Assembly: GCA_023229845.1 (NCBI GenBank)
Contig: JALNYK010000014.1
Location: 9,102-73,101, forward strand
Source: Gallionella sp.
GTDB lineage: Bacteria > Pseudomonadota > Gammaproteobacteria > Burkholderiales > Gallionellaceae
Length of the DNA: 64,000 nt
Direction: 5' to 3'
In this document: piece after piece, positions 7,879 through 14,782 of the stretch
Numbering within the stretch: the stretch's first letter is position 1
Layout of the letters: every line of letters starts with the position of its first letter
The notes under the pieces: generated by a model
What the model was told of the DNA's origin: nothing
The model's database searches: none
The model's input: only the letters and a program-made list of their open reading frames with translations
Made by a program: the position numbers and the translations under genes

Positions 7879-8763
7879 ATGGAAAGCCTCCCTTTCGCCC
7901 AATACCTGCATCTCTCGAAAGACCTGCTGCGCGTGCTCGCGATCATCGCGTTGGCATGGCTGCTGATGCAGATCAGCCGCAAACTGATCCGCATGTTCCG
8001 CAACTACATGAACGCGCGTAGCGATTCTGCCGAAGAGGGCCGCCGCATCGAGACGCTGGCGCGCGTGTTCCGCCACATCTCCACCGTGGTGATCTCGCTG
8101 GTCGCCGGCATGCTGGCGCTCTCCGAACTCGGCCTCTCCATCGCGCCCATCCTCGGCGCGGCCGGTGTGGTCGGTCTTGCGGTGGGCTTCGGCGCGCAGA
8201 GCCTGATCAAGGACTTCTTCAACGGCTTCTTCCTGTTGCTGGAGAACCAGATACGCCAAGGCGACGTGGTCGAGATTGCAGGTAAGACCGGCGCGGTGGA
8301 GGACGTCACGCTGCGCTATGTGCGCCTGCGAGACTTCGAAGGCAGCGTGCATTACGTACCCAACGGGCTGATCACCACCGTCACCAACAAGTCGCGCGGT
8401 TACGCCTACGCGATGGTGGACGTGAGCATCGCCTATCGCGAGAGCATAGACGAGGCTTATGCCGTGATGCGCGAGGTGGCCGGGGAGCTGCGCGCGGCGG
8501 AAGACTACGCCGAGAAGATACTGGAAGACATCGATATCGCCGGCGTGCAGGACTGGGGCGATTCGGCGGTGATCCTGCGCTGCCGCTTCAAGACCGTGGC
8601 GCTGGAGCAATGGGGCGTGCGCCGCGAATTCCTGCGTCGCCTGAAAGATGCCTTCGACGCGCACGGCATCGAGATTCCCTATCCGCACCTGACCGTCTAT
8701 GCGGGACAGGACAAGCAGGGCAACGCGCCGGCGTTCCGAGTGATCGGACAAGACGCCGGATAG
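7879..8763 (+). CDS. MscS family small-conductance mechanosensitive channel
   Basis: A 294-residue inner-membrane channel that opens under hypo-osmotic shock. The pore helix and the following region are clear: APILGAAGVVGLAVGFGAQ with SLIKDFFNGFFLLLENQI, then the beta domain IRQGDVVEIAGKTGAVEDV and the VHYVPNGLITTVTNKSRGYA motif. Length fits a compact MscS with one or two helices before the pore. ATG 7879 has AGGA eight bases upstream; an in-frame extension to 7804 lacks such a site. It is divergent from the antiporter, and both fit ionic and osmotic homeostasis. Confidence 0.93.
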   Translation: MESLPFAQYLHLSKDLLRVLAIIALAWLLMQISRKLIRMFRNYMNARSDSAEEGRRIETLARVFRHISTVVISLVAGMLALSELGLSIAPILGAAGVVGLAVGFGAQSLIKDFFNGFFLLLENQIRQGDVVEIAGKTGAVEDVTLRYVRLRDFEGSVHYVPNGLITTVTNKSRGYAYAMVDVSIAYRESIDEAYAVMREVAGELRAAEDYAEKILEDIDIAGVQDWGDSAVILRCRFKTVALEQWGVRREFLRRLKDAFDAHGIEIPYPHLTVYAGQDKQGNAPAFRVIGQDAG

Positions 8764-8833
8764 CAATTTCGACGATGGTACAATCGGCCGCTCCCTCGGT
8801 AAGTCTTCAACTCGCAACAAAGGAGAGAGCGTC

Positions 8834-9598
8834 ATGACCCAGAAAATACGCGTCGGCCTAGTCGGCCACGGCAAGGCCGGACAAGCCGTCGCCAACGTAT
8901 TGAGCAACGACCCGCGCTTCGAATTGCGCTGGATCGCGCGCCGTTCGGTCGCAGGACAGCCGTACTCCCACCCCGGAACGGACATCCCCGTCGTCGGCAC
9001 CGAGCAGCATCCCTACGCCGAACTGTTCGAGAGCATGCCCGTGGATGCGCTGGTGGATTTCTCGTCGCCGGAGAGCATCCATGCCTACGGCGAGGAGGTG
9101 CGCAAACGCGGCATCACGCTGGTCAGCGCGATCTCGGCCTACTCGGAAGACGACCTGGCCTACGCCCACAGCCTCGGAGAAAACACGCGCGTGCTGTGCT
9201 CGCCGAACATCACGCTGGGCATTAACTTCCTGATCGTCGCGGCCAAGCTGCTGCGCAAGATCGCACCCTTCGCCGACGTGGAAATCGTCGAGCAGCATTT
9301 CAGGGAAAAATCGGAAATCTCCGGCACCGCACGCAAGATCGCCGAAACGCTGGAAGTGGACGGCGAGCGCATCACCTCGTTGCGCCTGGGCGGCATCGTC
9401 GGCCACCACGAAGTAATCTTCGGCTTCCCGCACCAGACCGTGCGCCTGACCCACGAATCGATCCGACGCGAAGCATTCGGCACCGGCGCGGCCTTCGCGC
9501 TGACCCAACTCGCCGATTGCGCCAACGGCTTCTACACTTTCGACGACCTGCTGCTGAACCTGATGCGCGCGGAACTGCTGGGTGCGGACGCCGCCTGA
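8834..9598 (+). CDS. Dihydrodipicolinate reductase-like protein (DapB family)
   Basis: A 254-residue Rossmann-fold protein similar to DapB, the lysine/diaminopimelate pathway reductase. It has the dinucleotide motif GLVGHGKAGQ, DALVDFSSPES, and the C-terminal substrate region. The canonical E-x-HHRHK-x-DAPSGTA signature is altered to EQHFREKSEISGTA: H155 and K159 remain, but the second histidine is F156 and the DAP triplet is gone. This suggests a diverged paralogue or a changed substrate, with the usual dapB elsewhere. AGGAGAG precedes ATG 8834. It stands alone. Confidence 0.75.
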   Translation: MTQKIRVGLVGHGKAGQAVANVLSNDPRFELRWIARRSVAGQPYSHPGTDIPVVGTEQHPYAELFESMPVDALVDFSSPESIHAYGEEVRKRGITLVSAISAYSEDDLAYAHSLGENTRVLCSPNITLGINFLIVAAKLLRKIAPFADVEIVEQHFREKSEISGTARKIAETLEVDGERITSLRLGGIVGHHEVIFGFPHQTVRLTHESIRREAFGTGAAFALTQLADCANGFYTFDDLLLNLMRAELLGADAA

Positions 9599-9692
9599 GC
9601 GTCTGGCTTTTCCTTTGCTGACGTTCGAGCTGCTTCCGCTATGTGCCATGAACAGTCAGTCTGAGCGAAGATTTGAAGATCGGCCCCTCAGA

Positions 9693-9716
9693 CCTTATGT
9701 GGAGCGCTACATAAGG
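9693..9716. repeat. Perfect hairpin downstream of the dapB-like gene
   Basis: CCTTATGT (9693-9700) and ACATAAGG (9709-9716) pair across an 8-nt loop; outer bases TCGG / CCGA and GATC could extend it with bulges. It lies in the otherwise featureless 226-bp gap 9599-9824. It has no T-run, so it may be a repeat or an RNA structure rather than a simple terminator. Confidence 0.45.
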
Positions 9717-9836
9717 CCGATGAGCGATCATTCGCAGCAAACGAAATGATCATCTCCAATGGGTCGATAATGGCAACTGCTCGCCTGAAAAGCTAACGTC
9801 GAATACTTTTCTGTTTTTGATATTTTGTATCTTATT

Positions 9837-9865
9837 ATTGACAAATCAATCTATCTGCATAGAAT
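9837..9865 (+). promoter_or_regulatory. Candidate promoter and operator of the toxin-antitoxin pair
   Basis: TTGACA (9838-9843) and TAGAAT (9860-9865) form a -35/-10 pair with 16-bp spacing. The inverted repeat ATTGA-CAAA-TCAAT (9837-9850) overlaps the -35, a natural place for the XRE antitoxin to repress its own operon. Placement of the -10 would put the transcript start almost at the ATG 9876. Confidence 0.45.
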
Positions 9866-9875
9866 GAGAAACACT

Positions 9876-10367
9876 ATGCCAGCACAAGCCCCCATTATTG
9901 CAAGCGCCGTCGCCGACAAGCTCATCGCTATGGGTCAGCAGATTCGCGCGCATCGCAAGGCGCTCCGCATCAGCGCGACCACTGCGGCTGAGGCGGCGGG
10001 TATGTCGCGGGTGACGTTGCACCGGATCGAGAGCGGCGAGCCATCGGTCACCATGGGTGCGTATCTGAATGCCATGGCCGCGTTGGGTATAAATTTCGAC
10101 ATCATCAAGCCCGCCGACTTGGCTGCCGACCAGCCCGCTGCTGACCGCAAGGGGCTGATCCCCGCCCGCATCCGTTTGGCTGACTATCCGCAACTCAAGA
10201 AACTGGCCTGGCAGGTTCATGGCACTGATGAATTAACGCCGTTAGAAGCGCTGGGCATCTATGAGCGCAATTGGCGTCATGTGGATTTGCAGGCGATGGA
10301 ACCGGCTGAGCAGCAACTCGTCGACTCCCTTCGTTTGGGGCTGGGTGATCGCAATGGAACGATTTGA
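9876..10367 (+). CDS. XRE-type HTH antitoxin of an AbiEii-like pair
   Basis: About 163 residues. A helix-turn-helix of the Cro/XRE kind is clear: GQQIRAHRKALRISATTAAE, then AAGMSRVTLHRIESGEPSVT, followed by AMAALGINFDII. The C-terminal half (LADYPQLKKLAWQV, LTPLEALGIYERNWRHVD) likely contacts the toxin. It overlaps the nucleotidyltransferase gene by 14 bp, so the two are coupled. In the classical AbiE system the antitoxin has a winged helix, so this is a variant pairing. The start is unsure: ATG 9876, ATG 9864 or a TTG at 9825. Confidence 0.78.
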   Translation: MPAQAPIIASAVADKLIAMGQQIRAHRKALRISATTAAEAAGMSRVTLHRIESGEPSVTMGAYLNAMAALGINFDIIKPADLAADQPAADRKGLIPARIRLADYPQLKKLAWQVHGTDELTPLEALGIYERNWRHVDLQAMEPAEQQLVDSLRLGLGDRNGTI

Positions 10368-11064
10368 ACGCCCGCACCATCAGCGTATTGCTTATGCTTT
10401 GCGCGCCCTGAATGGCCCGCTATTGAAAGAAAACAACTGCTTGTTTGCCGGGGGCACCGTTATTGCGCTGCGATATGGCGAATATCGGGAATCGGTTGAT
10501 ATGGATTTTTTGGTATCGGATGTTGCCAGTTATCGCAATCTGCGCCAGTTGCTCACGGGTATGGATGGAATAGCCGCCATCGTGCGCGAAGATGCCGAAC
10601 CATTGATGCAACTCCGCGAGGTGCGCGCCGATCAATACGGCATCCGGACGGCAATTCAGGTGGCTGACCAGGCGATCAAATTCGAAATCATTCTTGAAGG
10701 ACGCATCGAGTTATCGCCCCCGGGAATCAAAGATAACGTGTGTGGCATTGCAACGCTTACGCCTTTGGACATGGTCGCGAGCAAGTTGCTGGCAAATTCT
10801 GACCGATGGAGAGACGACGGCGTGTTCAGCCGGGACATCATTGACCTTGCAATGATGAATCCGACACTGGCCTTGCTGCGGCAGGCGGTAGCCAAGGCTG
10901 AAACAGCCTATGGTCAGGCGATACGCGAAGATTTGGACAAGGCAGTCCAACATCTGCAAGATCGTCATGATCGGCTGGAACGATGCATGCAAGCCATGGC
11001 GATGAACTTGCCCAAGGCGCTGGTATGGAAAAACCTTCGCGCCTTGCGCGGGGTGCTTCGCTAA
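10354..11064 (+). CDS. Nucleotidyltransferase toxin, AbiEii/AbiGii family
   Basis: A 236-residue protein with the nucleotidyltransferase fold: the GGT loop G33-G34-T35 in FAGGTVIALRYG and the acidic pair D49/D51 in RESVDMDFLVSD. This matches AbiEii-like toxins, which act as nucleotidyltransferases to stop growth or block phage. TPLDMVASKLLAN and RDIIDLAMM are the usual helical segments that follow. ATG 10354 is chosen; it lies inside the antitoxin gene with a G-rich ribosome site before it. The longer frame to 10261 has no good start. Confidence 0.82.
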   Translation: MERFERPHHQRIAYALRALNGPLLKENNCLFAGGTVIALRYGEYRESVDMDFLVSDVASYRNLRQLLTGMDGIAAIVREDAEPLMQLREVRADQYGIRTAIQVADQAIKFEIILEGRIELSPPGIKDNVCGIATLTPLDMVASKLLANSDRWRDDGVFSRDIIDLAMMNPTLALLRQAVAKAETAYGQAIREDLDKAVQHLQDRHDRLERCMQAMAMNLPKALVWKNLRALRGVLR

Positions 11065-11289
11065 AAATTAGTGCCGGGATGCTTGGGGTTCGACAAAGCC
11101 TATAGTTCTGAGCGCACTCGAAGAGAAGCCAGAACGAACTATTTCAATTTCCACGACCGCTTTGAAATTCGATCCCGCCATCCTTGCGTGATGGATGGCG
11201 CGCATGACCAAGCCATGTCGCACTTGAAAGAGCAGTCCTCACCACGCGATAACTGGAGCGGCAGCAAGCAGAACAATTGCTTTGGCCCG
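11065..11289. other. Convergent intergenic region with hairpins
   Basis: Toxin and glycosyltransferase genes converge here. A perfect 8-bp stem CGCCATCC (11176-11183) / GGATGGCG (11193-11200) and a weaker one formed by TTTCAA / TTGAAA just before it could end transcription. No gene is seen. Confidence 0.45.
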
Positions 11290-12498
11290 CTACTTGTTGT
11301 CTGCGTCTACAGCCAGCCTGAGCATTTCGAAAATGTCCGGGATGGCCGCGCTCACCCGGTTCCAGTTCGGGATCAGCGGATTGCCCATCGGGTTTTCCAC
11401 GAAGGCTTGCGATGCCATGGCGATGGCTCTGGAGAACGCCTCCACCGCCTTGGCCTCTTCGTGCCGGTCGAAGGTCAGCCCGTTTATCATCGCGTCCGCC
11501 TCGTATTTCATCAGCGTATCTTCGGCCTGGCGGAGATAGGTCACGATCAGCGATCTGAACATCCCTTCCGAGAAAACCACGCCGTCCGAGGCCAGCGTGC
11601 GGAAGATGGATTTGCAGATGTCCACCGACATTTTCATCAGCCCCTTCTCCGCGTCGTCCGCCGAGAGTATCTGGTGTTTGTGCTCGTAGGTCGCGGCGAT
11701 GTCCACCTGGCATACCCGGCGCGGCGAGTAGTTGCGGTACACCTCGGCCAGCGAACCGACTTCCAGCCCCCAGTCGGACGGGATGCGGTTGATGCGCGCC
11801 AGATCGGTGCTCATGCTGAACTCGCCGGCCAACGAGTAGCGAAAGCTGTCGAGGAACGTCAGGAAGCCGTGCTGCCCGCTCAGTTGCTGTAGCGAGCGCA
11901 CCAGCGGCGTCACCAGCAAGCGGGTCACGCGACCGTTCATCTTGCTGGTCACCCGGCTGTAGTAGCCCTTGCAGAACACATAGTTCAGGTTTGGGTTGGC
12001 AATCGGATAGCAGAGCCTGCCTAGCAGTTCGCGGCTGTAGGTGACGATGTCGCAGTCGTGCAGCGCGATGACGTCCGAGCGCCCGCGCGCCAGCACGTAG
12101 CCGTAGGCCAGCCATGCCGAGCGCCCCTTGCCGCGCAGCCCCGCGTCCAGTCCGTTGCGCGTCAGCGTCTCGTACACCTCGCCGATGCGCTTGCCGCTGT
12201 TGTGGATGATCTTCACCTCGGTCTGGATAGGCGACATGAATTCGCGCACGCGCCTGAAGTCGTCTTCCGTAGCCTGGTCGAGCGTGAGCACGATCTCGTT
12301 CAGGTACTTCACCTTGGAAAGCTCCCGCACGATGCCCGGCATCGCCGGCCCCTCGAACTCGGAATACAGCGCGGGCAGCACCAGCGCGATTGGCCGTGTC
12401 TTCGAAAAGCCGAGCAGTTCGGACTCCAGCCGCTCCAGTGTAGGCTGGCCCAGCTGGTGCAGCGTCGTGATGATTCCGGTCTGGTAAAAGTCGGTCAT
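11290..12498 (-). CDS. GT81-like glycosyltransferase, probable glucosyl-3-phosphoglycerate synthase
   Basis: A 402-residue GT-A enzyme. The layout agrees with GpgS proteins: ALVLPALYSEFEG at the nucleotide-sugar end, the loop GLRGKGRSAWLAYGYVL, the metal-binding DCD in IALHDCDIVTY, then GRVTRLLVTPLVRSL, a GEFSM segment, and WGLEVGSLAEVYRNY with a late conserved histidine. GpgS joins glucose from an NDP-sugar to 3-phosphoglycerate, the first step to the compatible solute glucosylglycerate. A GGAGG site lies six bases before ATG 12498. Neighbours encode a second such transferase and a phosphatase-kinase, supporting this job. The exact sugar and acceptor are inferred. Confidence 0.78.
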   Translation of the reverse strand: MTDFYQTGIITTLHQLGQPTLERLESELLGFSKTRPIALVLPALYSEFEGPAMPGIVRELSKVKYLNEIVLTLDQATEDDFRRVREFMSPIQTEVKIIHNSGKRIGEVYETLTRNGLDAGLRGKGRSAWLAYGYVLARGRSDVIALHDCDIVTYSRELLGRLCYPIANPNLNYVFCKGYYSRVTSKMNGRVTRLLVTPLVRSLQQLSGQHGFLTFLDSFRYSLAGEFSMSTDLARINRIPSDWGLEVGSLAEVYRNYSPRRVCQVDIAATYEHKHQILSADDAEKGLMKMSVDICKSIFRTLASDGVVFSEGMFRSLIVTYLRQAEDTLMKYEADAMINGLTFDRHEEAKAVEAFSRAIAMASQAFVENPMGNPLIPNWNRVSAAIPDIFEMLRLAVDADNK

Positions 12499-12511
12499 GG
12501 CACACCTCCGG

Positions 12512-13216
12512 TCAAATATGTTCGATGTCGTCCTGCTTCTCTTGCGGCTTTTCCTCGGCGATCTCGCGCTCGATGATCCGCCGCGCCGCGCCTATGCCGC
12601 CCACGCCGAAGGCGATGGCGAGCGCGACCACGACCCCGCCGAACGTGATCGAAAAGGCGGCCAGCACGATACTGGTGGCTATCTGCAACTGCTCCATGAC
12701 CATCGCCAGGATCATCAGCATCAGCAAGGCGCGTATGACTTCGCCCAGCAGTTTCGCGTAATGGAACCCGGCATTCGCCGCGGCGATCAGCACCGCGCGG
12801 CTGACGAAACCGGAAACCACGTAACCGATCAGCAGGATCATCGCGGCCGAGAAGACGCGCGGCAGGTAGGAGAAGAACTCGCCGACCAGGCTGTCTATCG
12901 CCGCCACCCTGAGCGCGCTCAGGCCGACCATCAGCGTGACGATGACCAGCATCCAGAACGCGACCGCGCCGACGACGACCGAAGGCTTGACCCACAGGTC
13001 GCCCTTGCGCATCAGCGTGGTGAAACCCATGCGGTCGGACCAGCTGTCGAAACCGACCGCCGCCAGGAATTTCAGCAGGATCGCCCGCAGCAGCTTGGCC
13101 AGCAGCAGCCCGATGCCGACGATCACCAGCATCGCCAGCAGGTTGGGCAGAAACGCCTTGAACCTGAGCAGCATTTCCTGCAACGGCTCCAGAATCAAAT
13201 CGATAAAGTCCATCAT
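12512..13216 (-). CDS. MscS-like / conserved TM-helix membrane protein
   Basis: A 234-residue protein with four to five hydrophobic helices built as repeated conserved TM-helix units: FLPNLLAMLVIVGIGLLLAK, LRVAAIDSLVGEFFSYLPRV with ILLIGYVVSG, and ITFGGVVVALAIAFGVGG near the end. The last helix resembles the MscS pore, but the cytoplasmic beta domain is missing, as in CmpX-type proteins. A role in osmotic control or membrane tension is plausible from the neighbours. ATG 13216 follows AAGGAGA; a longer frame to 13276 lacks support. It sits 13 bp upstream of the GT81-like gene and is likely cotranscribed. Confidence 0.75.
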   Translation of the reverse strand: MMDFIDLILEPLQEMLLRFKAFLPNLLAMLVIVGIGLLLAKLLRAILLKFLAAVGFDSWSDRMGFTTLMRKGDLWVKPSVVVGAVAFWMLVIVTLMVGLSALRVAAIDSLVGEFFSYLPRVFSAAMILLIGYVVSGFVSRAVLIAAANAGFHYAKLLGEVIRALLMLMILAMVMEQLQIATSIVLAAFSITFGGVVVALAIAFGVGGIGAARRIIEREIAEEKPQEKQDDIEHI

Positions 13217-13235
13217 GGTCGTCTCCTTGATAACG

Positions 13236-14495
13236 TTATTTCCAGCGGGCCAGCAAGTAGTCCTTGCCGTTTTCAAAATCCAGACAGAGCCGCTCGACGG
13301 CCTCTTCCGCCTCGTGCTGCGCCAGCGGTTCGACCTCGATCACGAACGCCGCGGTCTTGCCCATGTAAAGCGGCAGCAGCGACTTGATCAGATGCTCTCT
13401 GGATAGCTTCCTCTGGTGGAAGGCGATGGCATAGTCGTACACGATCCGCGCCCACAGTCCGGTCGGAAAGCGGAATTCCCCGTCGCCCGCTTTGCCCAAC
13501 CGCTCCACCTCCTGCAGGTCGCCCGCGCCGAGAATGTCCATCCATATCTCGCGCAGGTTGACCAACCCTTCCCTGAACACCTTCAGCATCCGCGCGGTGT
13601 TCACGTTCACATGCTCCAGCCCTACGGTGTACTCGAAGCCGAAAATCGGCACCGGCTCGGAGCCGCGCACCGGCCCCCATGCGTCGGCATATCCCTCCAT
13701 CAGTTCGAAGGTTGCGCTGACCACCTGGTAGAGCATGTCGCCGAGGTCTGCACCGGGGTCCTTGGCGTCGTGGATCTTGGCACCGAGAAAGGATTGCGCC
13801 ACCTTGAAGCCGTTTGCAATCGCCGTGGTGGTCATCCAGATGTCGATGCCGAAACGGGCGACATCCGAGTCCCACACTTCCTTGGTCAGGTAGAACTGCG
13901 CCAGCTTGCCGGAGAATCCGAAATCGCCGCCTATGGGCTGGCGCACCCGCTTGCCGTAGAGCGCGCGGGTAAGCGGATAGACGATGCTGTTGGTGATGGT
14001 GCCGTCGAACTTGTGGCGGTGGTAAAGCGGCGCGACATAGTCGAAGCCGCCCGAGAGCACCGGCTTGACCAGCAATTCGATCCACTCCGGCGTGATGCTC
14101 CTGAGGTCGGAGTCGATCACCACGCAGGCCTGCGCATCCAGCATCCGGGCGACCTCGAAGATCGCGCGGAAGGCGCTGCCCTTGCCGGGAATGCCGGAGT
14201 AGGGGAAAGCCATTCTGGAAACCGGCGAGATTCGGTGATGCAGCAGGATGGCGTCGAAATCCGCGATCGAGGTGTTGCGCACGACCTCCATGGTGCCGTC
14301 GCTGGAGCCGCCGTCCGAGTTCACGATCACCGCCCTGTGTTCGGGAAAGTATTTGGCGAGCCCGGCCTGCGCGGCGCGCACCACATGGCCTATGGTGTGC
14401 GCGCTGTTGAAGCTGGGGATGCCGACGACGATATCGGCCCGCCCTGCCTCCTCGATCTGGCCTTGAACTTCGGCCCTGAATGTAACGGTGTCCAT
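13236..14495 (-). CDS. GT-A glycosyltransferase, mannosylglycerate-synthase-like
   Basis: A 419-residue transferase with IVVGIPSFNSAHTIGHVV, the phosphate loop GIPGKGSAFRAIFEVA, the metal motif DSD in VVIDSDLRSITPEWIE, then PIGGDFGFSG and FGIDIWMTTTAIANGF. The order GKG / DxD / TPEWI / GGD / GID is reminiscent of GT78 mannosylglycerate synthases and of GT81 enzymes, though it is not a clean member of either by eye. It probably moves a sugar to a glycerate-type acceptor. Its ATG is two bases from the end of a MITE-like element, so its natural leader may have been replaced. It is 19 bp before the membrane-protein gene. Confidence 0.68.
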   Translation of the reverse strand: MDTVTFRAEVQGQIEEAGRADIVVGIPSFNSAHTIGHVVRAAQAGLAKYFPEHRAVIVNSDGGSSDGTMEVVRNTSIADFDAILLHHRISPVSRMAFPYSGIPGKGSAFRAIFEVARMLDAQACVVIDSDLRSITPEWIELLVKPVLSGGFDYVAPLYHRHKFDGTITNSIVYPLTRALYGKRVRQPIGGDFGFSGKLAQFYLTKEVWDSDVARFGIDIWMTTTAIANGFKVAQSFLGAKIHDAKDPGADLGDMLYQVVSATFELMEGYADAWGPVRGSEPVPIFGFEYTVGLEHVNVNTARMLKVFREGLVNLREIWMDILGAGDLQEVERLGKAGDGEFRFPTGLWARIVYDYAIAFHQRKLSREHLIKSLLPLYMGKTAAFVIEVEPLAQHEAEEAVERLCLDFENGKDYLLARWK

Positions 14496-14496
14496 G

Positions 14497-14735
14497 ATCC
14501 TAGAAACCGTAGTTGAACGAAGTGTAGTGTGCGTTCATCGCGATGCAGGGCAAGGCGCGACGACGAGGAATGGTCGTTCCATTCCGAGGAGGAGTAACGC
14601 CGCCATGCGCAGCGAGGGACGCGCAATACGCTTCGTAGCGACGCACCCACTGGGTGAGCGTGAATAAATAAGAAAATCCTTTTCTGCTCATTTGCTTGCG
14701 TCCTCAATGGAGCGGTCGACTGCGGTTTCTAGGAT
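14497..14735. mobile_element. MITE-like element with 13-bp terminal inverted repeats
   Basis: ATCCTAGAAACCG at 14497-14509 is the exact inverse of CGGTTTCTAGGAT at 14723-14735, and the match continues with three mismatches for about seven more bases. The 239-bp interior holds a hairpin at 14567-14585 (GGAATGG / CCATTCC) and a 63-codon minus-strand frame (14500-14691) that I regard as part of the element rather than a gene. No transposase is present. It separates the phosphatase-kinase gene from the transferase gene. Confidence 0.65.
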
Positions 14736-14782
14736 GATCCGGTTTCCCTCCGCGTACACGTCCCTGCTTCACGGCGAAGCAG

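Noticed and set aside
9599..9824. Possible small RNA gene in the gap after the dapB-like gene
   Set aside because: There is a good hairpin but no promoter, T-run or known family to support an RNA gene.
14500..14691. 63-codon minus-strand frame
   Set aside because: It lies wholly within the MITE-like element and has no ribosome site; treated as repeat sequence.
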